Position numbers and translations under genes: made by a program. Below, one piece after another: positions 1-12,239 of a stretch of DNA of 64,000 nucleotides. Location of the stretch: contig CAWUHX010000336.1 of NCBI GenBank assembly GCA_963922205.1, forward strand, positions 62,001 to 126,000, read 5' to 3'. Origin of the DNA: Romanomermis culicivorax (Eukaryota > Nematoda > Enoplea > Mermithida > Mermithidae). Under the pieces are notes generated by a model. That model did no database searches. It saw nothing but the letters and a program-made list of their open reading frames with translations, and was not told the origin of the DNA. Positions within the stretch are counted from its first letter, which is position 1. Every line of letters begins with the position of its first letter.

Positions 1-129
1 TTTATTTCTTTCTGTATTTTTATTTTTGTTTTCTATTATCATTTATATAATTTTATTTTTGAAGGTATTATTTTTTAAATTTTTTGTTTTTATCTTTTTC
101 TTTTGCTTTTATTTTTTCTTGTGTTTGTT

Positions 130-870
130 TCTTTCTTTTCCTTTCTTCTTCAATTTATTATTTATTTCAATTATTTTTTTGTATTTCTAGTTTTATTCTT
201 TATTTCTTTTTTGATATTTTTCGTTTATTATTTATTTAGTTTATTTCTTTTTTTGTATTTATTTGTTTTTTATTTGCTTTCTTTTCTGTATTTATTTGTT
301 CACTAATTACTTGTTTGTTTATTTATTATTCACTTTTTTGTATTTTTAGTTTATTTTTTACTTTATTTCTTTTTTGCATTTTTTGTTTATTATTTCCTTT
401 TCTTCTTCAATTTATTATTTATTTTATTTATTTTTTTTGTATTTCTTGTTTATTCTTTATTTCTTTTTTGATATTTTTCGTTTATTATTTATTTAGTTTA
501 TTTCTTTTTTTGTATTTATTTGTTTTTTATTCTTTTCTGTATCTATTTGTTCACTAATTACTTGTTTGTTTATTTATTATTAAATTTTTTTGTATTTTTA
601 GTTTATTTTTTACTTTATTTCTTTTTTTTTGCATTTTTTGTTTATTATTTCCCTTTCTTCTTCAATTTATTATTTATTTTATTTATTTTTTTGTATTTCT
701 TGTTTATTCTTTATTTCTTTTTTGATATTTTTCGTTTATTATTTCTTTAATTTATTTCTTTTTTTGAATTTATTTGTTTTTATTTACTTTCTTTTCTGTA
801 TTTATTTGTTCATTATTTACTTGTTTATTTTTTTCATTTTCTTGGTTTTTTATATTTTTTTGTTTATTTT
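130..870. repeat. 255-base tandem repeat, about three copies, T-rich
   Basis: The phrase TTGATATTTTTCGTTTATT recurs near 210, 465 and 720, giving a period of about 255 bases. Each unit also carries TTGTTCACTAATTACTTG or a close variant. The block lies in the intron that follows the exon at 913-1110 on the minus strand. Short T-rich reading frames here are low-complexity and I do not call them genes. Bases 1-130 are similar T-rich sequence. Confidence 0.75.
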
Positions 871-912
871 ATTTTTTTGATTTATGTTTTGTTTATTTTA
901 CAGTAAACTTAC

Positions 913-1110
913 AATCATTTGGTGTAAACTTTTTTGGCAAATGGCCAAATTTTCGGCATTCAGAGCGGCGAAACTTTTCATTTTCCAAATTCGTAAAAAA
1001 TATTTCGCTTGCCAACGTAAACATTTAGCGTATAAATCGTTGAAAAATGAAAATTTTCCCAAATTTGGTATACAAAATTCTAAAATATTCGTCGAACAAC
1101 TGGGGCAAGG
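913..1110 (-). CDS. BTBD8: BTBD8-like gene, exon encoding BACK-like domain (last exon seen)
   Basis: On the minus strand a clear acceptor (TTTTTTTCCAG) is followed by 66 codons without a stop and a perfect donor GTAAGT, with phase 0 at both ends. It joins in phase to the exon at 4944-5121. The peptide starts PCPSCSTNILEFC, has CLRWQAKYFLRIW in the middle and ends KSLHQMI. A helical region with a conserved Cys-x-x-Trp after a second BTB domain is what I expect of the BACK-like segment in BTBD8-type proteins (recognition from memory, not a search). BACK domains pack against BTB and support assembly. The donor at its end shows that the gene continues beyond the left edge of the window. Confidence 0.82.
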
Positions 1111-1118
1111 CTGGAAAA

Positions 1119-4100
1119 AAAGAAAAACAAAAAAGTAAATACAATAACAAAAAAACAAACAAAAACAAACAAAAAAACAAACAAAAAATGAAAAAACAAA
1201 CAAAAAACAAACAAAAAAATGAAAAAACAAAAATATAAAACAAAATAAAAAAAAAACAACAAACAATCGAGAATATCAATAAAAAAAGAAAATCAAAAAA
1301 TAGAACACAAAAACAAAAATACAGAAAAAGGAACAAAATGAAAAAAATTGAAATAAAAAAAAATCGGGAAAATCAAAAAGAAAAACAAAAAAACCAAAAA
1401 CAGAACACAAAAAAAGAAACAAAAACAAAAAATAGACAAAATCAACAAAAACAACAAACAAAACTAAAAAAACAACAAAAAATATGAGGAAAAAACAGAG
1501 AAAAAATACATAATTTAGAAAATCAACAAATACAAAGAAAAACATAAAAAATGACTGTAAACACAAATATGAGCCAAACTTTGACGAAAAACAAAAAATT
1601 AAGAAAATCAACAAAAAATCAGAAAAAACACAAAAAAAATGAAGAAAAAGCAAAAAAAACAACAAAAAAATGAAGTAACCATAAAAACTTGAGCAAAACA
1701 AAAGAAAACAACAAAAACTTAAGAAAGTTGAAAAAACAACAAAAAAAACAAAACTGAACACAAAAACAAAAAAACGGAATAGAACAAAAAAGAAAAGAAC
1801 AAAAAAATAAACTGAAGAAGAAAAACGAAAAAACGGATAAAAAACAAAAAAGAAAAAACAAAGAAACAAGAAAAGTTAAAAACGAGAAAAAAGAAAAAAA
1901 GAACAGAAAAAAAGAAAAAAGAACAGAACAAGAACAAAACATGATGAAAAAATAAAAATATAAGCCAAAATCAATGGAAAGGAAACAAAAATAAAGAAAC
2001 AAATAAAAAATGAAAAACATGAAAAGAAGAAAAAAGCCAAGTATTAAAAAAAACAAAAGAAAAACAAAAGAACAAAAGAAAAAAAACAATAAAAAACAAA
2101 AGAAAGAGGAAACAAAAAAAAAGAAAAAATAAACAAATAAACAAAACAAAAACGAAGAAAAAAAGAAAAACAAAGAAAAAAAAGAAAACAGAAAAAAGAG
2201 AGAACAAAAAAACAGAGAATACAAAAGAAAAAACAAATGAGAGAAAAAAAACAAAAGAAAAATGAAACAAAACAAAAAAGAAGAAAAAGAAAGAACAAAA
2301 ACAAAAATAAACAAAAGGAAGAGAAAACAAAGAAAAGGAAAAGAGAAAGAAGAAAAAAACAGAAGAAGAAAACAAAGAAAAAAAGGAAAACAAAGAAAAA
2401 GAAGAGAAAATATAAGGGAAGAAATAAGAAAAAAAAACAAAAACAAAAAAATAAAAAAGAAAAACAAAGAAAAAAGAGAAAACAAAAGAACGAAAAAAAC
2501 AAAAAACAGAAAAGAAAAAAAGAAAAAACAAACGACAGAAAAAACAAAAGAAAGAGGAAACAAACAAACAAAAATAGAAAACAAAAAAGAAGAAAAAAGA
2601 AAGAACAAAAAAAACAAATAAAAGGAACAGAAAACAAAGGAAAAGGAAAAACAAAAAACAAAAACAAAAAAGGAAACAAACAACAAGGAGAGAAACAAAC
2701 GAAAGAAAAAACAAAAACAAAAAAAAGAAAAAAAGAAAAACAAAGAAAAAAGAGAAAACAGAAAAAAGAGAGAACAAAAAAACAGACAATAAAAAAAGAA
2801 AAAACAAAAGAAAGAGGAAACAAACAAAAAGAAAAAATAAACAAATAAACAAAACAAAAAAGAAGAAAAAAGAAAGAACAAAAAAAACAAATAAAAGGAA
2901 GAGAAAACAAAGGAAAAAAAAAAAAAAAAACAAAAAAGGAAACAAACAAAAAAAGAAAAACAAACAACAGGGAGAGAAACAAACGAAAGAAAAAACAAAA
3001 ACAAAAAAAAGAAAAAAAGAAAAACAAAGAAAAAAGAGAAAACAGAAAAAAAGAGAACAAAAAGACAGAGAATAAAAAAGAAAAACAAATAAGAGAAAAA
3101 ATCAAAAGAAAAAAAACAAACAAAAAAAACAAAACAAAAAAGAAGAAAAAAGAGAGAACAAAATCAAAAATAAACAAAAGGAAGAGAAAACAAAGGAAAC
3201 GAAAAAAGAAAAAAGAAAAAAACAGAAGAAGAAAACAAACAAAAAAAGAAAAACAAAGAAAAGAAAGAGAAAACATAGGGGAAAAAAAGAAAAATAAACA
3301 AAAACAAAAAAATAAAAAAGAAAAACAAAGAAAAAAGAGAAAACAAAAGAACAAAAAAAACAAAAAAACAGAAAAGAAGAAAAGAAAAAACAAATGACAG
3401 AAAAAACAAAAGAAAGAGGAAACAAACAAACAAAAATAGAAAACAAAAAAAAAGAAAAAAGGAAGAACAAAAACAAAAACAAACAAAAGGACGAGAAAAC
3501 AAAAGAAAAGAAAAAAGAAAAACAAACAAAAGGACGAGAAAACAAAAGAAAAAAAAAAGAAAAACAACAAAAACAAAAAGAAACAAACAGAAGAAGAATA
3601 AAACAAAGGAAAAAAAGAAGAAAAAACAGAAACAAAAAAAGAAAAACAAAGAAACGGAAGAGAAAATATAGGGGAAGAAAAAAGAAAAAAAAACAAAAAA
3701 ATAAAAAAGAAAAACAAAGAAAAAAGAGAAAACAAAAGAACAAAAAAAAAGAAAAAACAGAAAAGAAAAAAAGAAAAAACAAATGACAGAAAAAACAAAA
3801 GAAAGAGGAAACTAACAAACAAAAATAGAAAACAGAAAAGAAGAAAATAGGAAGAACAAAAACATAAACAAACAAAAGGACGAGAAAACAAAAAAAAGAA
3901 AAAAGAAAAACAAATGAGAGAAAAAAAACAAAAGAAGAAGGAAACGAACAAAACAAAAAAGAAGAAAAAAGAAAGAACAAAAACAAAAATAAACAAAAGG
4001 AAGAGAAAACAAAGGAAACGGAAAAAGAAAGAAGAAAAAACAGAAGAAGAAAACAAACAAAGGGGAGAGAAAACAAAAGAAAAGACGAACAAAAACAAAA

Positions 4101-4935
4101 AAAGGAAAAAACCAAAAACAAAAAACAGACAATAAAAAAAGAAAAAACAAAAGAAAGAGGAAACAAACAAAAAGAAAAAATAAACAAAACAAAAAAGAAG
4201 AAAAAAGAAAGAACAAAAAAAAACAAATAAAAGGAGGAGAAAACAAAGGAAAAGAAAAAAGAAAAAACAAAAACAAAAAAGGAAACAAACAAAAAAAGAA
4301 AAACAAACAACAGGGAGAGAAACAAACGAAAGAAAAAACAAAAACAAAAAAAAGAAAAAAAGAAAAACAAAGAAAAAAGAGAAAACAAAAAAACAGAGAA
4401 TAAAAAAGAAAAAACAAATGAGAGAAAAAAACAAAAGAAAAAGGAAACAAACAAAACAAAAAAGAAGAAAAAACAAAAAACAAAATCAAAAATAAACAAA
4501 AGAAAGAAAAAACAAAGGAAACGGAAAAAGAAAGAAGAAAAAAACAGAAGAAGAAAACAAACAAAAAAAGGAAGAAAAACAAACAAAGGGGAGAGAAAAC
4601 AAAAGAAAAGACGGACAAAAACAAAAAAAGAAAAAAAGGAAAAAACCAAAAACAAAAAACAGACAATAAAAAAAGAAAAAAACAAAAGAAAGAGAAAACA
4701 AATAAAAAGAAACAAACAAACAAAAATAGAAAACAAAAAAGAAGAAAAAAAAGAAGAACAAAAACAAAAACAAACAAAAGGAGGAGAAAACAAAGGAAAA
4801 GAAAAACAACAAAAACAAAAAAAACAGAAGAAAGATAAAACAAAGGAAAAAAATAAGAAAAAAACAGAAACAAAAAAAGAAAAAAAAACAGAAACAAAAA
4901 AGAAAACAGACAAAAAATATAAAAAATATGCAAAC
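1119..4935. repeat. 3.8-kb polypurine-rich intron (A/G/C, almost no T on plus strand)
   Basis: The whole intron between the exons at 4944-5121 and 913-1110 is made of AAAAGAAAAAACAAAAG-like words. From about 2050 to 4900 the plus strand is almost free of T, so the transcribed message would be a pyrimidine tract. Larger modules repeat, for example GGAAGAGAAAACAAAGGAAA, at irregular spacing. Very long F/L/S-rich reading frames on the minus strand are by-products of this composition and are not genes. Confidence 0.85.
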
Positions 4936-4943
4936 TTGCTCAC

Positions 4944-5121
4944 TTTATGAAAATAATGACAAAATTTCGCCCTAATATGCAAATGTAAAACTTTCTTCAA
5001 CGTTTCTAATTGTAAAAGATCGCTCAACGTACACAAACGCCAAACGTCAACGTCGTCCGGTACGTCGACCAAACCGCCGTACAAAAATTTCATTAAAAAT
5101 TTAACGTCAGCTTCTCGAAAT
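4944..5121 (-). CDS. BTBD8: BTBD8-like gene, exon encoding second half of BTB domain 2
   Basis: Acceptor AATTTAG and donor GTGAGC bound 178 bases. One base completes a codon from the preceding mini-exon, then 59 codons follow and the exon ends in phase 0. The peptide runs FREADVKFLMKFLYGG, then VDVPDDVDVW, then LSDLLQLETLKKVLHLHI, ending FCHYFHK. FLYGG followed by DLLQLETLKK is the classic end of a BTB/POZ fold (beta-4, then helices A4 and A5). The FCHYFHK tail followed by Pro-Cys in the next exon fits a BTB-BACK junction. BTB domains mediate dimerisation and protein recruitment. BTBD8 is linked to AP-2 and clathrin-mediated vesicle traffic in vertebrates (family knowledge); that role here is inference. 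Confidence 0.88.
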
Positions 5122-5341
5122 CTAAATTAATTAATTAATTAATTAATTAATTAATAAAAATTTGATTAATTTGGATCAATTGATTAATTAGTTAATTAAT
5201 TAATCCGAATTAATCAATTAATTGATTCAAATTAATCAATTATATACTCAATCAATTAATTAATTCAAATTAATCAATCAATTAATTAATTGAAATTAAA
5301 TTTGAATTAATTTAAATTAATTTAATTAATTACTTAACTTA
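5122..5341. repeat. AT-only short intron, (TTAA)n-type
   Basis: The intron between the mini-exon and the following exon is almost purely ATTAATTAATT and AATTGATTAATTC variants. It is self-complementary and could form hairpins. The donor on its upstream side is GTAAGT and the acceptor is TTAATTTAG. Confidence 0.85.
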
Positions 5342-5342
5342 C

Positions 5343-5414
5343 TCTTTGAGATCAACGGTATTTTGTAAATTAAATAAGGATCGAAAAGCCGGGCAAGTTG
5401 CCAATAATATACAT
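5343..5414 (-). CDS. BTBD8: BTBD8-like gene, 72-base mini-exon completing BTB domain 2
   Basis: This exon is short and was found by following phase. The exon at 8376-8601 ends in two bases of a Lys codon directly after IIKAH, and the exon at 4944-5121 opens needing two bases. The segment between TTACTTTTTAG and the donor GTAAGT supplies exactly this. Joined, it gives KAHK, then CILLATCPAFRSLFNLQ, then NTVDLKE, then FREADV. This is the conserved BTB stretch after the AHK motif (usually a [V/I]LAARSPVF-like run), so the domain becomes continuous. Without it the second BTB domain would lack its central helices. Length 72 = 1 + 69 + 2, in phase at both ends. Confidence 0.86.
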
Positions 5415-8375
5415 CTAAAAAGTAAAGCAACTTTCTAGAATACGGTAAAAAATTTAAAATTTGAAAAATTTTAATTAAGAAAAACAAAAAAATTTCAATT
5501 TTCCACATCCGAAAATACAAAAAATAGCAAAAATGCAAAAAAATGAAGAAAAAAACACAAAAAACGCGAAATGAAAAAATTTAAAAAATGTAAACTCAAA
5601 AAATGTAAAAAGCAAAAAATGTAAAATAAAAAAAAAAACAAAAAAAAAACACAATGCGAAAAATTTAAAAAACGAAACAAGCGGAAAATATAAAAAGTAA
5701 AAAAAGCAAGATGCATAAAAATGAAAAAAACAAAAAATGTAAAAAATTAAATGAAAAAATGTAGAAAATATGCAAAACGCAGAAAAATGAAAAAAACGAA
5801 AAATGTAAAAAAGCAAAGAATAGAAAATGCAAAAAGTGTAAAATTTAAAAATGCAAAAAATATTCAAAAAATGAAAACGACAAAAAATGTAAAAATGCAA
5901 CAAAAAAAACTAAAAAACGAAAATTGTAAAAAGAAAAAATATAAAGTAAAAAAATATTTAAAAAACGAAAAATGTAAAATGCAAAAATGCAAAAAGAGAA
6001 AATTGTGAAAAAATGCAAAAAGAAAAATGTAATGCAAAAACAAAAAATATATATAAAAAATAGAAAAATGAATAAAACAAAAAACGCAAAAAGAAAAAAC
6101 AACGAAAAACGCAAATTTCGAAAAATGCAAAATGCAAAAAAAAATCAAAAGACAAAAAATGTAAAAAAAAACTGAAAAAGCATAAAAATAAAAAATAGAA
6201 AAATGTAAAAGGAAAAATTTAAAATAAAAAAAATTCGAAGAATGCAAAAAAACACAATTAAAAAATGCAAAAAAATGTAAAATGCAAAGAATGCGAAAAA
6301 ATTTTGAAATTAAATTTTGGAAAATTTTAACGAAAATTAATTTTTTTGGCTGAAAAAATTATATAATTTTGTTTTTTACGCAAAATTTTGCTTTTTCATT
6401 TTCGAAACTTAAATTTTTAAATTTTCGAAAATTGAATATTTTTTTAAAAAACTAAAACATTTTTTTACAAAAAACTGAATTTGATAAAAAAATTTGATGA
6501 TAAAATTCAATTTTTTTCGCAAAATTATTATAGAATTCATTTTTTCCACAAAATTTTTTGCGTTTTTTCTACTTTTGAAACTCAAATTTTGAACAATTTT
6601 ATACATTTTTATTGTTTTTCGAAATTTAACTTAAGAAAATTTGATGAAAAAATTAAATTTTTGATTTAAAAAAATTTGAAAATTCAGTTTTTTACGCTCA
6701 CTTTTTTAGAGATTTAAAATTAAAATTAAGGAAAATTTAAGAAATTTTCGCCGTTTTTTAGATTTATTTTTCAAAAATTTGATGAAAAAAATTAGAAAAT
6801 TTCCTATAAAAAATTTGAATCTGTCAAAAATTTCCCAAATTTAAATTCGAATAATCGGAAAAATTAATGAAAAAAAATCAAAATTCTACAGAAAAAATTT
6901 AACTTTTCCACAAAATTTGGAAAATTTTCACATAAAAATTGAATTGTCCCAAAAATTCCAAAAATGAAATTAGAAAAATCGCGAAAACTAATTCTAAAAA
7001 GTTTAAAATTCTTCAAAAATCAGAGAATCTTTTACAAAAAAATTGAATTTTTCAAAAAATTTCCAAAATTAAATTTAAATTTAAAAATTTTTTTGAAATT
7101 GAATAATCAAATTTAAAAAACTTTTGTGAAAAATTAAATTCTGTCAAAAGTTTTATCAATTTTCCGAATTTAATTTTACGAAAACCTTTGCAAAATTCAA
7201 TTTTTTTCCAAAAAAAAATTCGATAATTTCGTAGAATTTTTGATTTTTCACATTAATTTTGGCATTTTTTCGAATTTCTCGAATTTTTTTGAAAAATTGC
7301 GAAAACTAATGCAAAAAATTAAAAATTAAAAAAAAGCAAGACAAAAAAAAGATTTTTGAAAAATTTTTGATATTTTTTTATTTAATTTTTCAGAAATTTC
7401 CCGAAATCAAATTCAAAAAATGGCGAAAATTAACCTAAAAAATCAAAAATGAATCAAAACGCGAGAAATTTTCGAAAAAAATAATAGAATTCTTTACGAA
7501 AAATTGTGAAAATCAATGCAAAATAATCAAAATTTCTGCAAAAATTATAGAATTTTTTAAAAAAGATTTGAATTTTTCTAAAAAATTTAAATTTTCCAAA
7601 AAAGTTGTGAACTAAAGGAGTAAAATTTGAAAAAAAAATTTTTGACAAGATATTGAACTTTTCAGAAATTTTGGAAATTTTTTAAAATTTTTATTTAAAT
7701 TAAATTCAAAAAATCGCAAAAATTAATGCAAAATAATCAAAAATTAAAAAAAAGAATTATTAACGGAGAAAATTCGAATTTAAAAAAAAATTTGAAATTT
7801 TTTTCTACAAAAAATTGAATTTTTCAAAAATTTTCGAAAATTAAATTCAAAAAAACCCGAAAATAATCAAATATTCTACGAAAATGAGAGAATATTTCGA
7901 AAAAATTATGGATTTTTATAAATTTAGATTTTCTTTAAAAATTTAAAAAATTCAAAGTTAAATTCTAAAAATCGCGAAAACCAGTGCAAGAAAACCAAAA
8001 ATTTTTCAAAAACAAAGATTATTTGATTTTTTACGAAAAACTTAAATTTTCAAGGAAAATGAAAATTTTCCAGAAAAAAATTGATTTGTTTAAAAATTTT
8101 CAAAATTTCCACAAAAAACTTGAATTTTTCAAATATTTCCTTAAAATCAAATTGAAAAACTGTCCAATTTTTGTTGAATTTTGGATTTTATCGCGATTTT
8201 TCGAATTAAATTTAGGAAAATTTCCGAAAAATTCAGCATTGAAAAATTCAAATTTTAGAATGTTTTGAAAAAGCAAATTTTTTAAAAAAATTTTCTGAAA
8301 AATCAAATTTTAAAATTTTTTTTGAAAAAATTTAAAATTTTTTAGAAAATTCTAAATTTAGACCATTTTCCTCAC
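5415..8375. repeat. A-rich intron; (AAAAATGYAAAAA)-like words, then AAATTTTCGAAAATT-like words
   Basis: From about 5500 to 6300 the plus strand is made of short words such as AAAAATGTAAAAA and AAAAATGCAAAA, with no long fixed period visible. From 6300 to 8370 it changes to AAAATTTTTCGAAAA-type words with scattered inverted pairs. I see no splice-bounded exon other than those listed. Reading frames here are low-complexity K/F-rich strings. Confidence 0.65.
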
Positions 8376-8601
8376 TTGTGCGCTTTAATTATTTTGTCGT
8401 TTTCGACCAATAAAACGGCGTCGCTCGACGTTTCCCGCCTAAACATTTCCAACAAATCTTGGGCCAATTTTGAACGGGAAACGTCGCCGACGACGACGTC
8501 GACGTTTTCCAAATTGGACGCCGACGTCGTCGTCGAATCGTCGACGGATTTCAAAGACGTTATCGACCAACGTTTACGATGATTGGTCGTTTTTCTGACG
8601 G
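8376..8601 (-). CDS. BTBD8: BTBD8-like gene, exon with linker and start of BTB domain 2
   Basis: Acceptor GCAAATTTTTAG and donor GTGAGG bound 226 bases (2 + 74 codons + 2). The first part is a basic and Ser/Thr-rich linker (VRKTTNHRKRWSITSLK, then DDSTTTSASNLENVD). It then enters a BTB fold: SKLAQDLLEMFRRE, SDAVLLVENDKIIKAHK. The order helix, beta-1, beta-2, AHK is the usual start of BTB. The codon split at the 5' end joins to the exon at 14179-14409 and the split at the 3' end to the mini-exon at 5343-5414. The first 45 bases of this exon, with the acceptor, also occur as extra copies in the preceding intron. Confidence 0.88.
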
Positions 8602-11600
8602 CTAAAAATTTGCATATTTATAAAATTTTAAAGTTTTAAAAAAGTGTAAAGTTGTAAAATTATTTTGAAAAAAAATTGAAAAAATAAATAAAAACTAAAA
8701 AAATTTAAAAACGTACAAAAAATATAGAAAAACAAGTAAAAAAATTGAAAAAAGCTATGATTAACATAAAAAATTTGAAAAAAGTAAAAACTGCGAAAAT
8801 TTACAACTAAAAAGTGCATTATAAAAAAATATAAAAAAAACAAAAAATACAGAAGATCAAGCAAAAAAACAAAATATATAAAAAAACAATTAAAAAAACA
8901 AAAAATATTAAAAAAACAAGAAAATAAACAAAAAAAGTGTAAATTTGTAAAATTATTTTTAAAAAATTAGTAAAAAAACTGAAAAAATAAATAAAAACTA
9001 AAAAATTTTAAAAGCGTACAAAAATTGCAAAAAAACTCGCAAAAAAACAAAAAAATATAAAAAACGAGTAAAAAATAAAAAAATTTAAAAAAACAAGATA
9101 AAAAACGTCATCGACCAACGTTTACGATAATTGTTCGTTTTTCTGAGGGCTAGAATTTTTGTAAAATTTGCATATTTACAAAAAATTTAATTTTAAAAAA
9201 GTGTAAAGTTGTAAAATTATTTTGAAAAAAATTGTAAAAAAAACTGAAAAAATAAATAAAAACTAAAAAATTTTGAAAACATACAAAAATTAAAAGAAAA
9301 CGAAAAAAACAAATTTGAAAAAAAGTAAAACCTATGAAAATTTACAACTAAAAAGTACATTTAGAAAACGAAAAAATAAAAAAAAACAAAAATAAGCAAA
9401 AAAATTAAAAATATAAAAAAGTAAAAAAACAAAAGATATAAAAAACAAGTAGAAAACAAAAATTTAAAAACAAGCGAAAAAACAAATAATATAATAAACA
9501 AGTAAAAAAACAAAAAATATAAAAAAAACAACTAAAAAAACTACAAAAACAAGCAAAAACAAGCAAAAACAGAAAATATAACAAAACAAGTAAAAAGCAA
9601 AAATAAAGTAAAAAATGAAGACAAAAAACTTATCGACCAACGTTTACGATGATTTTTCGTTTTTCTGACGGCTTGAATTTTTGCAAAATTTGGATATTTA
9701 CAAAAAAATTTAATTGTAAAAAACTGTAAAGTTGTAAAATTATTCTACAAATTGTAAAAAAATGAATAAAAACAAAAAAAATTTAAAAACATACAAAAAT
9801 AAAAAAAAACAAAAAAAAAACAAATTTGAAAAGAAGTAAAAACCATGAGAATTTACAACTAAAAAGAAAAAACGAAAAAATAAAAAAACAAAAATAAGCA
9901 AAAAAATAAAAAATATAGAAAAAGTAAAAAAACAAAAGATATAAAAAGAAGTAGAAAACAAAAATTTAAAACAAGCGAAAAAACAAATGATATAATAAAC
10001 AAGTAAAAAAACAAAAAATATAAAAAAACAAAAATAAGCAAAAAAATATAAAAAAAGTAAAAAAACAAGAAATGAAAAGAAGCAGAAAACAAAAATTTTA
10101 AAACAAGCGAAAAAACAAATAATATAATAAACAAGTAAAAAAACAAAAAATATAAAAAAACAACTAAAAAAACAAAAAAACAACAAAAACAAGCAAAAAA
10201 CAAAAATAAAGTAAAAAATGAAGACAAAAAAGTTATCGACCAACGTTTACGATGATTTTTCGTTTTTCTAGAATTTTTGCAAAATTTGCATATACGCTTT
10301 TAAAACACAATTTAAAATTTAAAAAAGTGTAAAGTTGTAAAATCAAGAAAATGTAAAAAAAATAAATAAAAACTTAAAAATTTTAAAAATACAAAAACTG
10401 AAAAAAACCAAAAAACATAAAAATAAGTAAAAAAAATACAAAAAACATAAAAAATAAAAAACAAGTAAAAAATTGAAAAAATAATGATAAATATAAAAAA
10501 ATTTACAATAAAAAAGTAAAAAATTGGAAAATACGAATATTATGAAAAAAAAAATATAAAAAACAAATAAAAAATGAAAAACTATGATAAATAAAAACAA
10601 AGTTGAAGAAAAAGTAAAAAGTGTGAAAATTTACAAGTAAAAATTAAAAAACATAAAAAAATAAAACAATAAAAAATATGAAAAAACAAGTAAAAAACAA
10701 AAAATATATAAAATTTATAAAAATAATAAACAGAAAAGCTGTGATAAATAAAAAATAACGTTCGGAAAAGCGAAAATTGCAAAAATTCGCAACTAAAAAT
10801 TATGAAAAATTACAAAAATTTGAAAAAATACAAAAAATATAAAAAACATGTGAAAAAAACTGAAAAACTATGCCAAACAAAAAAAATCAAAAACGTAACA
10901 ATAAAAAAAAGAAAAAAAACGTAAAAAATTTCAAGAAAACAAGGAAGATGAAAAAACACGTAAAAACCTGAAAAAGCTATGATAAAAAACCGTTGAAAAA
11001 AGGTGAAACCCGTGAAAATTTACAACTAAAAAATGAAAAACTAGAAAAAAACAAAAAATTTAGAAAAACTAGAAAAAAACAAAAAATTTAGAAAAACAAG
11101 TGAAAAACAAAAAATCTAAAAAAATAATTTAAAAAGTGAAAAAACTATGATAAACAAAAAAGTTCAAAAGAGTAAAAACTGTGAAAATTAATAACTAAAA
11201 GCAATAAAATTAAAAAAAACAAGTAAAGCACACAAAAAACAAAACAAAAATATATATAAACAAAAAATAAACAAAAAAAGTTGAAAAAAGTAAAAACCGT
11301 ACAAATTTACAACCGATAAGTAGAAAATTTAAAAAAAAATGAAAAATATTTTAAAAAAAGCAAGTGAAAAAACAAAAAACTATAAAAAACAAGTAAAAAA
11401 CAAAAAAATATAAAAAAAAAGATAAAAAACGTTATCGACCAACGTTTACGATGATTGGTCGTTTTTCTGACGGCTAAAAATTTGCATATTTACAAAATTT
11501 TAAAGTTTTAAAAAAGTGTAAAGTTGTAAAATTATTTTGAAAAAAAATTGAAAAAATAAGTGAAAACTAAAAAATTTTAAAAACATACAAAAAATATAGA

Positions 11601-11990
11601 AAAACAAGTAGAAAAATTGAAAAAGCTATGATTAACAAAAAAAATTTGAAAAAAGTAAAAAATGCGAAAATTTACAACTAAAAAGTACATTATAAAAAAA
11701 TATAAAAAAAAACAAAAAATACAGAAGATCAAGCAAAAAAACAAAATATATAAAAAAAAACAAAAAATATTAAAAAAACAAGAAAATAAACAAAAAAAAG
11801 TGTAAATTTGTAAAATTATTTTTAAAAAATTAGTAAAAAAATTGAAAAAATAAATAAAAACTAAAAATTTTAGAAACGTACAAAAATTGCAAAAAAACAC
11901 GCAAAACAACAAAAAAATATAAAAAAGAAGTAAAAAACAGTGAAAAATTGAAAAAAACAATAATAAATATAAAAACAACGTTGAAAAAAT
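8602..11990. repeat. Tandem ~550-600-base units carrying copies of an exon start and its acceptor
   Basis: The intron upstream of the exon at 8376-8601 contains four more copies of that exon's first ~45 bases (8557-8601) plus the acceptor region, at about 9105-9149, 9628-9671, 10231-10270 and 11429-11473. Steps are about 548, 523, 603 and 1198 bases (the last close to two units). Between them lie A-rich words such as AAAAACAAGTAAAAAAAC. The block at about 11430-11830 is nearly identical to 8557-8960, including GAAGATCAAGCAAAAAAAC, so it looks like a recent duplication. Confidence 0.82.
11429..11473 (-). pseudogene. Duplicated exon start (decoy copy of the 8376-8601 exon)
   Basis: This is the best preserved of the intronic copies. 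On the minus strand it has GCAAATTTTTAG followed by CCGTCAGAAAAACGACCAAT, the same acceptor and first codons as the true exon, and it keeps the reading frame for about 15 codons. It then runs into A-rich intron with no good donor. It is either ignored by the splicing machinery or a source of aberrant messages. Confidence 0.75.
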
Positions 11991-12239
11991 TGAAAACCAT
12001 GAAAATTTACAACTAAAAAATAGAAAAATTTCAAAAAAAGAAAAATATAAAAAACAAATATATAAAAAAAGTAAAAGAAAAAATAAAAATATAAAAAGTG
12101 CAAAAAATTGAAAAACTATGATAAATAGAAGAAAAGTAGAGAAAAGTTTGTGAATATTCAACTCTAAAAAAGTAAAAATTGTGAAAATTAAAATAAAAAA
12201 AGCAAAAAAGTTGAAAAAAATGAAAAATTGGGAAAATTA

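Noticed and set aside
103..880. Plus-strand F/L/Y-rich open frames
   Set aside because: They follow the 255-base T-rich repeat and have no splice signals or protein-like composition.
1619..5093. Very long minus-strand reading frames (up to 810 codons) rich in F, L, S
   Set aside because: They are the reverse complement of a polypurine tract, with almost no codon diversity, and they overlap each other in several frames. The real coding parts are only the CpG-rich, splice-bounded ends.
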